From positions 33,072,761-33,136,760 of the forward strand of contig JAPTYO010000008.1 in assembly GCA_036873135.1 (NCBI GenBank): DNA of 64,000 nucleotides. Direction: 5' to 3'. Position 1 is the first letter of the stretch; every line of letters starts with the position of its first letter. The notes below the pieces were generated by a model. The model worked only from the letters and a program-made list of their open reading frames with translations. It had not been told where the DNA came from and did no database searches. A program made the translations under genes and the position numbers. Shown here piece after piece: positions 19,818 to 31,696 of the stretch. This DNA comes from Clarkia xantiana subsp. parviflora (lineage: Eukaryota > Streptophyta > Magnoliopsida > Myrtales > Onagraceae).

Positions 19818-20960
19818 TGGCACAAACGTTTGGTCATGTGTCATAAACTTATTTGAATCATTTGGATGTTTTGGGTTTGAATAAGTCTTATAGTTGTATC
19901 AAACAATGCACTATTTCCCCTCTTGCAAAGCAATCTAGATTATCATTTCCAATCAGTGATTCAATTGCTTCTAGACCTTTTGATTTGATTCACATGGACT
20001 TATGGGGTCCTTACAAGGTGCGTACATTCAAGAACAACCAATACTTCTTGACAATTGTTGATGATTACTCAAGAGCAACTTGGGTTTATTTGACGAAGTA
20101 GAAGAGTGACACTTTCTTGCACATCAAGAATTTCTTGATCATGGTGAAGAACCAATTTGCTACTATGGTCAAGACATTGAGAAGTGACAATGGGACTGAG
20201 TTTATCAACTCAGTGTGCAAAGATTTTCTTCACCAATTTGGCATACACCATCAAACAAGTTGTGTGCATACACCACAACAAAATGGAAGAGTGGAACGCA
20301 AGCATAGGGATATCCCAAACATTCCAAGAGCCATAAGGTTTCAAGCTCCTATGCCATTAAGGCATTGGGATTATTGCATACTCAATGCTTGTTACTTGCT
20401 CAACAGGCTACCCTCTTCTGTCTTGAAGTTCAAGTCACCCATAGAGGTGTTGTATGGTGAGGTCCCATCTCTCAAACACTTAAGGGTAATTGGATGTTTA
20501 TGATTTGCAACAAGATTGAACAATCATGACAAGTTTAGTCCAAGGGCCGAACCATGTATTCTTATGGGGTATTCTACTTCTCAAAAAGGGTACCTTGTGA
20601 TGAACATTTCCAATTCACTCTTCCATGTAACTCGTGATGTTCTTTTCCATGAAGACATATTCACTTTTAGCATGTCAAAGGAGGCCTTGAAGGCACTGAT
20701 CCCATCTTGCTTGGGAGCCAAGCAATCCATTGATGAGTTCTCAAATGAGAATTCTAACTTCCTTGAGGAGGAGATTCAAGCACATCAACCTGCCATTGAA
20801 GTTCCAATCCCTCAACATCCTATTGATGATGCTACACATGCTCCTCCATTGAGAATGAGTGCTAGGATTGCTCAACTCAATCCACCTCCACTGAGAATAA
20901 GTGCTAGGATTGCACAACACCAATCAAGGGCAACTTCAAATGCTGTCTTTGGAATGGAGA
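19818..20960 (+). pseudogene. INT: Copia integrase, several stops
   Basis: Fragments in order: 'WHKRL' of the GAG_pre-integrs block, the core with D in 'HMDLWGP', D in 'LRSDNGTEF' and E in 'NGRVERKHR', then 'LNRLPSSVLKFKSPIE' and the copia C-terminal GKGY-like 'CILMGYSTSQKGY'. Stops at 20099-20101 (TAG) and 20501-20503 (TGA) break the frame, and another shift lies near 19850. The DDE residues survive, but no complete integrase can be read. Confidence 0.85.
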
Positions 20961-20997
20961 AGTATGTCTCATGTGATGCTTTGGGTCCTCAATACAA

Positions 20998-22639
20998 GTG
21001 TTTCTTGGCTTCCATTGACAAGATCAAGGAGCCAAACACTTACAAGAAAGCTATTAAGGATCCAAATTGGATTATTGCAATGAAGGAGGAGATTTAAGCT
21101 CTTCAAGATAACAAGACTTGGGAGTTGGTGGAACTTCCACAAGGAAAATCAACAATTGGCTGCAAATGGGTGTTCAAAGTCAAATAAAACTCTTATGGAT
21201 CCATTGAAAGATACAAAGCAAGATTGGTTGCCAAGGGATTCACTCAGGTTGAAGGGACTGGTTTCAATGAGACTTTTTCCCCTATAGTCAAGATGGACAC
21301 TGTGAGGATTGTCTTAGCCTTGGCAGCAGCCAAATCTTGGGGATTGTTTCACATGGATGTCAACAATGCATTCCTTCAAGGTGATCTCAGTGAAGAAGTA
21401 TACATGGACATTCCTCAAGGCTTTGATCATCACAAGCCTCTTGATGGTTCCCCCAAACGTGTATGCAAGCTTGTGAAGTCTCTTTATGGTCTTAAGCAAG
21501 CATCAAGACATTGGAACATCAAGCTTACTCAAACATTGTTAAGGAATGGATACAAACAATGTGCTTCTGATCATTCCTTGTTCACCAAGATTCAAGGGGA
21601 GACAAGGTGTTCTTACTTATCTATGTTGATGATTTGCTTATCACTGGTTCCAATGCTAAAATGATTAGTCAATTGAAGTGTACCTTACAAACACACTTCA
21701 AATTGAAAGATCTGGGAGACATGAGATACTTCTTGGGGATGGAAGTTGCAAGATCAAGTCAGGGACTAGTGATCAACCAAAGGAAGTATGCAATGGAACT
21801 CATTGAAGATGCTAGTCTAGGGGCTGCTAGGCCAACTGAAACTCCAATAGAATTCAATGTCAAGCTCACTACTTATGAGTATGATGAAGCAACAAAGACC
21901 AACACTGATGATGTTCTTTTGGAGGATGCCACTTCCTATAGGAGATTGATTGGAAAGCTACTATACCTTACAATGACAAGGCCATATATTAGCTTCTCGG
22001 TTCAAAGACTTAGTCAGTTTGTTGACAAGCCCAAGAAGTCACACTATGATGCTATCATTAGAGTGATCAGATACATCAAGGGCAGTCCAGGGGCAAGGTT
22101 TGATCTATCCTTCCAACAACAACCTCAAATTGAACTTATATTGTGACTCTGATTGGGTAGCTTGTCCTTTTAGTAGAAAATCAGTGAGTGCTTATTGTGT
22201 TAAACTTGGGGCAGCCATGATTGGTTGGAAGGTTAAGAAGAAAGATACAATCTCATTATCAAGTGCTGAAGCAGAGTATAGATGCTTAAGGGTTGCAATT
22301 CAAGAAGCACTTTGGGTGAGTAGAATTCTAAAAGAGCTTGGTGTGCAAGTAATCCTTCCAATCCTAATACTTACAGATAACCAAGCAGCTGTGAAGATAG
22401 CAAAGAATCCAATGTTCCATGAGCGTACTAAACACATTAAGTTGGATTGCCACTTCACAAGACACCACATTGATTCAGGGATGATTGGTGTTCACTATCT
22501 TTCTTCAAAGGATCCAATAGCGGATTTGTTGACAAAAGCCTTGGTGAAGAAGCAGCACTTAGCCTTATTAAGGATACATGGAATCAGAGATGTCTTCCAA
22601 GAAAGAAAAGAAGAAGAAGAAAAGAATGGGAAAATATAG
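20998..22639 (+). pseudogene. RT-RH: Copia reverse transcriptase-RNase H, frameshifted
   Basis: RT starts with 'YKKAIKDPNWIIAMKEEI', stopped at 21095-21097, then 'GCKWVFKVK', stopped again at 21184-21186. A long frame from 21224 has 'FHMDVNNAFLQGDL' and 'VKSLYGLKQASRHW'. A shift near 21605 moves to the frame with catalytic YVDD (about 21625) and 'YFLGMEVARS'. Another shift near 22140 leads to RNase H with 'YCDSDWV', 'SSAEAEY', 'LTDNQAAV' and 'IADLLTKAL'. Most motifs are intact, so decay is recent compared with copies A to D. Confidence 0.88.
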
Positions 22640-22808
22640 AAGCCTTATGTATACACCTTATTATAAGCCTTGTGTATGCACCTTATTGTGCACCGGTTCT
22701 TGTAATTAGTCACTAGTCCTAGTTGGTAGGCCTATGTTTAGTGTCTATATATATTGTATCTCTTGCATTGTAAAACCTATTTAATCAATGAAGTTTTACT
22801 CTTTTATA
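22635..22808 (+). repeat. 3' LTR of copia element 2
   Basis: 174 bp, TATAGAAGCC...CTTTTATA, preceded by a purine-rich run (about 22608-22634) that serves as PPT. It is followed by GTATC (22809-22813). Confidence 0.92.
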
Positions 22809-22813
22809 GTATC

Positions 22814-23267
22814 CTCACGGACTCAGAACCCATGCCTAAGGTCAACCTCAATGTTCGCTTCCCGGCGTACGAGCGCAGTGCTGAACAAAAAGGATCAGTT
22901 AACACGTCTTTGGAAACCGGTTGAGTTTGACAAAGGGTATGGGCGATGGGGTTGGTCAAGTACACCTGTAATTCTCCGACTCTTGAATTCACTAGGTGGC
23001 CAAAAACCTGATATTAGTTAAAAGGTTGTGAATACTTGTACGGATGCCTTGGAGAAGTGTTCCTATGTGGAAACTAGGCAATTGGAGAATGATAGTTGAC
23101 CAATGATACAGTGCGGCACAATATTATTGTTTAGATGGGTTGATTGTACATGGGGAATCAACGTTCGGCGGGCGCTAAAAAAATCCTAACAGATGAGTAG
23201 CACGATTTCCGTCGTGTCCGCCGGTCGCACGACAAACCTCGTATGAACTATTCGGATGCATGGTCCT
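22814..23267 (+). mobile_element. Copia copy D, segment 3 (3' untranslated region, no 3' LTR)
   Basis: It continues 'CTCACGGACTCAGAACC' from segment 2 and follows the 3' region of copies B and C as far as 'GAACTATTCGGA'. There the homology stops about 50 bp before the PPT and 3' LTR expected from copy C, and after a 15-base spacer the reverse complement of the same region begins (copy A). No gene. Confidence 0.85.
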
Positions 23268-23720
23268 TGTTTCCGAACAGTTCATACGAGGTTTGCCGTG
23301 CGACCGGCAGATACGATGGGCATCATGCTACTCATCTGTTAGGAGTATTGTAGCGCCCGCAAAACGTTGATTCCCTTTTCTCGAATCAACATGTTATAAA
23401 CAACATTTATATATAGTACCGCGCTGTATCCCAGGTCAACTAATAATTCTCCTTTTGCCTAGTTTCCACATAGGAACACTTCTCCAAGGCATCCGTCCAA
23501 GTATTCACAACCTTCAACTAATATCTGGTTAGTGGCCACCTAGTGAATACAGGAGTTGGTGAATTATAGTTGAACTTGACCATCCACGTCGCTCATATCC
23601 TTAGTCAAACCCAACCGGTTTCCAAAGACGTGGTCACTGTGCCTTTTTGTTCAGCACTACGCTCGTACGCCGGGAAGCGAGCATTGAGCTTGACCTTAGA
23701 TATGAGTTCTGAGTCCATGA
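22814..23720. repeat. Large imperfect palindrome at the junction of copies D and A
   Basis: Left arm about 22814-23267, spacer about 23268-23282, right arm about 23283-23720. At the centre CGTATGAACTATTCGGA faces TCCGAACAGTTCATACG. Matching landmarks in the arms include the 'GGAAACCGGTTG', 'CACTAGGTGGCC' and 'CGGATGCCTTGGAGAAGTG' words and their reverse complements. Identity is roughly 85 to 88 percent by eye. Beyond 23720 the homology carries on through copy A against the displaced parts of copy D. Confidence 0.88.
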
Positions 23721-24297
23721 GGATACTTTAGGGGCCTCTTCATAAGGCTCCTAGGATCAATCACACTCTCGAGGTGAAGAAGTTTGTGCCCGCCAGAATC
23801 ACGAGGATTCCTTCTTAGCACAACCGAGATGTGACCCCGTGGTCGAACGTGGCACGCGTAGTATGAAGCACGTGTTGATAGCATACATGAAACTTTTGGG
23901 TTGACGGGAAAGGGATATGTCAATCATGCTTTCACAGATTCTCACCTGGCCCAGAATGTGGTTTAATGACGAACGAAGTTCATCACGGCGAAATGCAAAA
24001 CGAAGATCGTGTCGAGTTACTTCGAAACTAGATAATTGTTTTGCTTAATCAGGTTTATCCCCCTGATTCTTAGCCAGTCTTGCCTGGTAGAGGCCTCCTT
24101 CCACCGCAAGACGACCGTACCTGTGTGACGAGGTAAGGCCCACATTCGACATAGTTTGCCAGAGGATTGCGTCCTCATACGACTTAGTTTATAGACCGTA
24201 AGTTTGATGTAATCAAAACACTATGACTTCGATTGATCATAAACTCGGTTGCAATTCTTTCGCTTACAAAATGTAACTTTCTAATATCAAAATGTTA

Positions 24298-25356
24298 TCA
24301 CAGGTACATGCCATTTCTAAACCCTATGCAATCCAATAGTTTTACGTGCTTTTCGAATATCTCCCTGCGTAGTGGTTTAGTTAATGGGTCCGCAATGATA
24401 TTATCAGTGGACAAGTATTCCATAGTGATTATATTGTCTTCTACAATAGATTTAGCATAAAAATATTTCACATCAATGTGTTTGGTCTTGCTATGGTACT
24501 TCAGATTCTTAACTTCCGCAATGGCTGCTTGACTGTCAGAGAAGACCTTCACAGGTTTATTCTCGACAACACCACCAAGCAGTGCAGTTAGAAACCTTTT
24601 GAGCCAGATCGCTTCTTGAGCATTCTTAGAGAGAGCTACGAATTCTGATTCCATCGTGGACAACGCGACACATTTTTGCTTCTTGCTCGTCCATGAAATG
24701 GGGGCATTAGCAAGGAGGAACACTCCCCATGTGGTGAACTTACGATCATCCGGATCGCCACCATGGTCGGCGTCATTGTAACCGGTCAATTCTAATTTTT
24801 TGCCCTCAAAGAACAGTGCGTAGTCGGCAGTACCTTTCAGATAAAGAATTACTCGTTTTACAGCCTTTAAATGTTGATAGCCGGGATCTGATTGGAAACG
24901 TGCGACTATGCCCACGGCGTAACAGACATCCGGACGGGTGCATTGCATGGCGTACATCAAACTACCGACCATGCTTAAATATTCTACGTTTCCTACGATT
25001 TCCTCGTGGAATCTGCTGTACCATTGCCGAGACGACTGTTTAAGACTGTAAATGGACCTTTAGAGTTTACAAACTTTACGTTCGTTACCAGGAGTAATGA
25101 AACCCTCTGGTTGCTCCTTGTAGATCTCTTCCTCCCGGTTTCCGTGGAGGACTGTGGTCTTAACATCCATTTGGTGCAGCTCGAGATCGAGACTTGCAAC
25201 CAAGGCCAGAATGGCCCGTACTGTGGTGTAACACACATTGGGTGAGTATGTTTCGTCAAGTCCACTCCGTGAATTTGGGTATAGCCTTTCGCAACAGGTC
25301 GAGCTTTGTATCGCTCGACCTATTCCATCAGTGGTGAGCCTTTTTTCAGGACTCAC
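24298..25356 (-). pseudogene. Copia reverse transcriptase-RNase H remnant (copy A)
   Basis: The minus-strand frame 24972-24298 (224 codons) carries the RT C-terminus ('SLMYAMQCTRPD', 'VARFQSDPGYQHLKAVKR') and a nearly complete RNase H with 'YNDADHGGDPDD', 'STMESEF', 'FSDSQAAI' and 'IADPLTKPLRR'. The RT N-terminal part is in other frames up to 25356 ('LTTDGIGRAIQSS', 'MDVKTTVLHGN'). The stretch that should hold the YVDD block near 25000 is deleted. Not functional. Confidence 0.85.
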
Positions 25357-27274
25357 CGTATCCTTATGCCCCCGTGGTTAGCAGGTAAATCAACTATAGA
25401 CTATAATGACTTTCATTTAGGCGATCTCTCTCATTCATTATTTTCCTCAATTTCACCACTTGAGGTCTTTCCAATGCAGGTCAACAGTTGTTAGAAAGAG
25501 GTTATCACCCTTCTAGATGAGATACTTATTTGGAGAAGTTCGATGCCTTTGACTTTCGTCTAGGCTTGTTTATCCCTTCTTTGAGTCTTAATGTCTCTCC
25601 CACTCGGAATAATGCCTCTTATCGGAGCATTTCTTTCAATTGGGATCAATTCTCCCACTCGAAATACGCTTTTTATCAGAGCATCACTTCTATTGGGTAC
25701 AAGAGCAATGCTTGAACCATACCAACAACTTTCCTTGGACGACTTCTCGGTCTCGGAGTTTACTTCCAAGATAAATTCCTTGATCACTAGGATCTAGAAC
25801 CAAGTTTGTCGGATCACTCCAACTGGGAACAATGGCGGTAGTATAGGTAGTTGTGGCAATCCTGGTTTAGCATTACAATAATCAGGTTCAACTTGATTCA
25901 TCCAATCAGCAATAGTGATTACATGTGGTAGGTGTTTATTCCTCCCACTGGATTTATAATGAAAATGTTCCCATTATCATTTACCATGTCATTCACTTGA
26001 GGTTCTGGTTCAAATCTCTCCCACTCGAATTAAGTCGGACTTGATATATGTAATATCTTTCTCCTGATTTGAACAAGACTCATCATTTTGAAAACTGTCA
26101 ATGCATAGGAAAATTCGTCCTCAAGTATGTAATGGTTACATGTTCGACCACAGTATCATGTCTTTGAGCAGTAAACATGTACTTTCAAAGAGTAGTTAAT
26201 AGACTCTTGTCCTAAATACGTGTTTAATGCGCAAATTAATGTCACATTGTGATATGATTTAACTCATTATCACTCTTCAGCTTTTATGACCGCGTATTAT
26301 ACCGATTTCAGTGGAACACGGTTTTACATGAATGTGAATCACTTCTCATCATCCCTTAGGGAACAACTGATTAAGTGAATCTAACATTAATTTTATAAAC
26401 TATGCTTCCAGAAGTGTGTGATTTGATTTGAATGCCTAGCCTGACTTGTCGTTGAAGGCGTACGGAAGGAAAATCGTTTAACCGACTTCATCCTTCTTCG
26501 TTTGCAAACTTATCTCAGAGAATTTATCCCATCTCCAAACTGAGCATTTCAGGTTTTAACCTTATGCGTCAGTCGATACTTTTACAAGGTGGTGGTAGCT
26601 TTCCGAAGCCTACTTCTTACCGATGTAAACGTTATCAATAAGTTATTTCCGAAGGAATGCAGACGAAAATTGAGCACATCATCATTTAAACACTTCATTA
26701 TTAAACTTATATTTTGAAACGATGTGTTCCTTTTTCGAGGTCCACTTGCGCAAAGCGCGATTTTACCGAAGTTTTAACCCTTGGTTAAATCTTTTCATTT
26801 CTGAATTTAATTTTAATTTAATCCAATCAATTTCGAACATGATTATCATTACAGTTTATTTCATTCAATGGAGTATTAATAAAGAAAGATAGAGTAAGAA
26901 TCGATTAATTCTTAGAGCTACGCAATCGATGGATTTTAATGGCATCTTGATTTTACTCAAATGATTAGATGTAGGATTAAAATGTATGGAGTTGTTTGAT
27001 TTTGGCTATGTCCAATAGACTTATTGTTTCGGTTTACTTACTTTTCGGATCGATCTGGTAACTACTCTATTTAAATAATCCGAAACATCAATAACCAAAA
27101 TTCAAACACAAAATTGAAAAATATGAAAAAAACCAACATAAACAATACTGGGGTCAGATCTCAAACTTGAAGCAGTCATGAAAAAGAATGATGGACAGCT
27201 CGTCTTAACCAATTTGTACCGATAAGGCACTGTTCATCGTTTAGACCTTTTGTTGCCGTAGGTTGCCAAGCATT
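25357..27274 (-). other. Decayed central part of copia copy A
   Basis: Homologous in reverse to the integrase-to-RT linker of copies B and D. No open frame with a recognisable domain remains apart from weak traces near 25540-26100. Confidence 0.6.
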
Positions 27275-27532
27275 TCAGGATACCAATGAATCTTTCATCG
27301 AATGCCTCGGGTTCTTTCGGAAATTTCCTTCTTTATCATCTGCTTCGAATAGGTCTATTGTCGTCTTAATCGATTTGATCAGACGCGTGAGCCCTTTTTC
27401 GTCAACAAACCATGAAAGAGGTAACATCCTCATAAATTTCCGAGCCCTTGTCCATACATCTAACTCATCAGCGGGATCATGATAGGCTATTACACCATCA
27501 TCACTGCATAGAACACTGTAGTATTCTGCCAT
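27275..27532 (-). pseudogene. Copia gag remnant (copy A)
   Basis: An 85-codon frame whose middle, 'LSWFVDEKGLTRLIKSIKT', matches 'LSWFADDNGLKGLIKSIKS' in copy B at 43281-43469. The position between leader and polymerase fits gag of this family, although I recognise no named gag domain. The two copies together make it likely that this was protein-coding. Confidence 0.6.
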
Positions 27533-29388
27533 TAAGGCTCTAACTTCAGCGGCCTTACCCTTACCGCAGCGAAGGTATATGGCACACCAAATATGCAGTG
27601 CGCTGAGTTGTATAAACTCTCCTTCTACTTCTGTTGTCAGTTACGAGAGGATCAACTCTTGTGCATTACGATCCTTCCTCAACCTTTTCTTGTTGTTGCT
27701 CTCATGGAGGTTTCAATATTCGTCCAGGCTAATCCTTTTCGCTGTCGGAATGACTTGATCGTCAAGATCCGCAGCGATTAGGAGATCCTTAACATTTTCT
27801 CTCCAAGCAATATAACCCATGTTGTCCAGGTTGCGAGGTTTGTAGAACTGTATCGGCCATGAAAACTAACACATTGATAATCAAGCAAAATCAGGGAGAA
27901 TAACATTTTGAGAAAGAATTGCATACACCTGATATCCATTAAGATTGAATCTGACAAATAACGATTCCTCAGTCATCTAAACCAACTGACCACCAGTAAA
28001 CCAATGGAAGATAGCTGTGAGAGAGTTCACATTACCGTCGTTTTCAATCCTATAGATCAGTCTTTTAAAACAGTTTTAGTCGCAAATTACCAGAACAGGA
28101 ATTTTAAAACAAGCATACCCTCTTGGCTTTACCAAGGCCCTTTTTATTTTGGAAAAAAATTCCGATGAATTCACTCATTCACATATAATTCTACTATCCA
28201 TGTAATTTATCATACACAAGTAACTTTCATCATATAAACCACATTCATGCTTACGCGTCATGCGTCTAATGTTCTGAGGAACTCATGCTTGCATACATAA
28301 TTCTACTTCCAAGTAAATTATCAAATGCAACTACATCCTCAACATTCTAGCATACGTGTCAAACATGGAAATTCCACAGCAATCATACATATTTGGTGAA
28401 TGGTTTTCAATTTTAAAATAATTTCAAACATTAGAGGTTGATTTGCAATTCATGCTTATATTCAATCACGCAACATTTTAGACATGAATCCTAGGCATTT
28501 TCAACCATCACAGCATGTCTACCCTAGTGCGCATTCCATATATTTAACCAAGGCTCATCCCACAATATGCAATATCCAGCTAGCTTGACTCAGTCAAGAC
28601 AACGTTTCTAATCATGCATAAATATACATTATTGAATATTAAACAATTGCAATTCAGCCCTCTAATTAATCTAGTCCCAAAAACATGTATCTCCGAGATC
28701 CATCCCCATAATCGAAACAAGGCATAAATATTTTACCGTTATGTAAATAACATTAAACCCTTGAGCACTGTGTAAGCCATTTTAGGTTCAAAACATTTGG
28801 ATTTTAAAACTTCACCACCCTATTTTATTTAATTGACTTGAATTCGGTTTTGAATATCATTTCGGGTCAGTCAATTTCGGTCAAGTTTGGTCTTGTTCGC
28901 TTTGGTCCAGAAAAATCTGATTCTGGTCAGGTTTGGAAAATCTGGTTCGGTCCGGTTTAAAATCCGGCTTGGTTCGGTCCATTTTTAATTTTAAAATATG
29001 GTTAGATCCGAACCGGTCCAATTAAAAATAGGGTTCGGTTCAACACACAAAACCGGTTCGGTTAGATCCACTTAGTTACCCCGGTCCGACCCGACCTGAC
29101 TAGGTCGAACCGATTGAGAAAATCCGGTTCGGTTTTAATTCGTCCCGGTTTGACACATTGGACCGGCCCAATAGTTAAAATATGAAAGGTTTGGCCGGAA
29201 TGTTTACTTGTGGCCCAAGTAGGGTTTTAAAGTCCATTAAAATATTTAACTTAGCCACCAAGTAACATTAATTATATAAAATAATTTTCAATATCAATAA
29301 TATATATATATATTTCGGCCAAAATATAAACATATATATATATATGTTTATTTCCAAGATTCTAACTGTAAGATTAAATCAATCAACA

Positions 29389-29419
<31 letters not shown>

Positions 29420-29984
29420 TGTTGACATATAAAATATATATTTTAAATAGGGTAACAAATATACTGACAATATATTTTCTCAATCTTTTAGGTAATTAAG
29501 TCTATCAATAATATCTTTAACCCTATTAAATATTTAGATATATTGATAGTTATATATATTTCTATATATTAATGTAAATCTATCCTAATGTTCCCAATTA
29601 TAGATATATTGGTACCTTAATTAAAAAAATTAAAATATGGTAAACAATACTGGTGATAATTTTGGCCGAAATTTTGTTGCTTGGAGACCAAGAAATTAAA
29701 AAAATTTACCATGTAAATTTAATAAAATTGTCGGCACAAACACATATTTGGGAACAAGTGGTCAAATTTCAAGATCAAATTTTAATAAGATCTATAATCC
29801 AATGTTTGATTTTGATAAATATCACTCTTTTCTTGAAGATCATGAACATCAAGTTTCCTAAGAACATCCGGACCACCATAAACCCTAAAATGCGAAATTT
29901 TAAAATTCATTTTTAAAATTTTCGGTCCAAATATTTAAATTTTCAAGAACACCAATTTATCAAAATTATGAACTCCTAACACAA
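27533..29984 (-). other. AT-rich leader of copia copy A
   Basis: About 2.4 kb between gag and PBS. It includes a block of repeated 'CCGGTTCGGT'-type words (28860-29160), matched in copy B at 41750-42010 as 'GGGTCGGGT' words, and several (TA)n tracts (for example 29390-29413). No gene seen. Confidence 0.65.
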
Positions 29985-29997
29985 GCTCTGATACCAC
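29985..29997 (-). other. Primer-binding site of copia copy A
   Basis: Minus strand GTGGTATCAGAGC, one base inside the LTR end: the initiator tRNA-Met site of plant copia elements. Confidence 0.9.
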
Positions 29998-30796
29998 TGT
30001 TAGATTACAGGGAGTAATCACTACGGATACTAAATCATGGTACATGCTAGTAATCGAAATTACGCAACGGAAGATTCGCACATAACTCAAATGATGTCCG
30101 TAGTCCCAAGATCCTTCCTGTATGGAGTTAATGATCCTCTGGTCGGTACCCGTAGAGGTTCTGGTTAAGGAAGCCCTACGCAGTATGTTCTCCACAGCAA
30201 AGCTTCTAATCGATTCTTGGCAGGGGACAGATCTCTGAAGTGTTAGCTAGAAAGAAAATTGGCACATAGCTGGTGAGGAGTGGTTCGGCCGAATATAGGT
30301 GTTTCTGGGGGGAGGGTTTTCTCTCAAAACAACACTTAAAGGGAATAGTGATTAACCTTAATAAAACCCCTAACTCCCCATATATATAGGAGGAGTAAAG
30401 TTGACAAAAGTCTACTTTACCCCTACTAGGTATTTCGATCGGCCACATGTATAGGGAGGCCCAATTTTGGGCCTCTCATGTCAATTGGGATTTAGGTTTG
30501 GCCCAATTCCCTAATATGACATTTACCCAATTAACTTAGGTAACATATACATATAATGGGCCTCCATTTACGACGCCCAACACTATATATGCTTACACAA
30601 AGCCCACCTAGGGCTTTACCCTATTTCGGTCGAACTAGCATGTGTATTCGGCTGGCCCATTTTGAGGGATTATGGCTCATAGGATTTTGGCCTGACCCAA
30701 AATTTCTTATGTGCATAACCCAAATTCTTCTTATATTGTTAGGTTTATATTAATTGGCTCCCAATTACGGCGACCCATATACACCAAATGCCAACA
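29998..30796 (-). repeat. 5' LTR of copia copy A
   Basis: 799 bp; on the minus strand TGTTGGCATTTGG...TGTAATCTAACA. It aligns with the 3' LTRs of copy B (48003-48581) and copy C (61321-61883). A TATA region lies in 'CTCCTCCTATATATATGGGGAG'. It is longer than the B and C LTRs by about 220 bp, because an upstream block containing 'GGCCTCCATTTACG' is duplicated or inserted. Confidence 0.88.
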
Positions 30797-30875
30797 CAAG
30801 CCACGGTGATGCCATGACCAATTAAAAAAAAAATTGCCGGCGCTAGCGGCAGCAAGGATGGTGGCCGGCCATCCC
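30797..30875. other. Short remnant between copy A and the Tat-like insertion
   Basis: 79 bp including a run of A. Its right end ATCCC is the target of the next insertion, and it joins directly to copy B leader at 41440 in the pre-insertion sequence. So it is probably leader of copy B. No gene. Confidence 0.5.
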
Positions 30876-31684
30876 TGTTAGGTTCCGAGATCTGGGTCAA
30901 AGGATGATTGGCTCAAATCCCGTTCCTCACTGGAGACTTAGATGATCTGATGTCTTCGGGTTGCTCTGCCTTGTCTTGTGTCCTTCCTTCCTTCCTCCCT
31001 TCCTGCAGAAGGGGCAGTACCAGACACAGAGAGGGGAGGGTGGTGCCTGGTGAACCCTCTCCGATGCCTAAGTCAGTATCGTTTTTAGAGAGATAAACTA
31101 GAGAGATGTCAGAGCAAAATAATCCAAATTGCCAAGATGATCCAATGAGTTGTGAAGGTGGGGTATTTATAGGCAACGGTGTCATTAAGGTGGCTTAATG
31201 ACATCGTTAACCTCTAAACACAATTAATTAACCTTTAAGCGCATAATTAAGACCTTAGGATACGGAGAAGGTAGGCGACGTGAACCGAGTGTGGGTGTCC
31301 GAAAATGGCGCAGGGGCCCTTGGGGGAGGAGAAATCCGACCCCCAAGGGTAGGGGTTGGGTGAGGGCACCCAACCCCATCCCTCCTAGGAGAGATCGGGT
31401 TGGCCGACCCGATCTCTCCTAGGAGAGATCGGGTTGGTCCACCCGATCTCCCCTAGGAGAGATCGGGTTGGCTGACCCGATCTCTCCTAGGGGAGGTCGG
31501 GTGTGGCCACCCAACCTCACCTAGGTGAGTTTGCCTCGGCCGGACGAGCGCTCCGGCCTCGTCCGAGCCGTTGATGTTTTCGCGAAGTGTTTGGGTTTGA
31601 AGTTTCGATTTACAATCGGTAATGGGACGATAAAAATACAACGGTTTGGAAGTCAACGGGTTCAAATTGGGCGTATATCCATCA
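30876..31684 (-). repeat. 3' LTR of the Tat-like element
   Basis: 809 bp; on the minus strand TGATGGATATACG...CCTAACA. It contains TATAAATA (about 31149-31160 on the minus strand) and a cluster of palindromes at 31371-31500. The PPT GACTCGGGGGCA lies just inside, at 31685-31696 read in reverse. Confidence 0.93.
31371..31500. repeat. Tandem palindromes in the LTR
   Basis: Consecutive units of the form CTAGGAGAGATCGGGTTGG followed by its near reverse complement CCCGATCTCTCCTAG. The equivalent array in the other LTR is 41126-41255. The arrays differ: 31391-31424 (34 bp) has no counterpart there, and 41133-41161 (29 bp) has none here. Confidence 0.85.
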
Positions 31685-31696
31685 CATGCCCCCGAG

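Larger units (their letters stand above)
17394..22808 (+). mobile_element. Full-length Ty1-copia element with TA...TA termini
   Basis: 5415 bp with two 174-bp LTRs, TSD GTATC, a PBS touching the 5' LTR, and gag, protease, integrase, RT and RNase H in copia order. The LTRs begin TATAGAA and end TTTTATA rather than TG...CA. By eye they differ at about five positions (near 3 percent). The coding region is broken by at least eight stops or frameshifts. It is inserted in the 3' untranslated region of copia copy D. Confidence 0.95.
23283..30796 (-). mobile_element. Ty1-copia family copy A (minus strand, 3' LTR missing)
   Basis: From right to left: 5' LTR (29998-30796), PBS, AT-rich leader, gag remnant near 27275-27532, degraded central region, RT-RNase H (24298-25356), 3' untranslated region ending at the palindrome centre. 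It is the same family as copies B, C and D. All coding parts are broken. The 3' LTR is absent. Confidence 0.85.

Noticed and set aside
23260..23290. Palindrome centre as a transcription terminator
   Set aside because: It is the junction of two kilobase-scale inverted copia copies, so a terminator is not needed to explain it.
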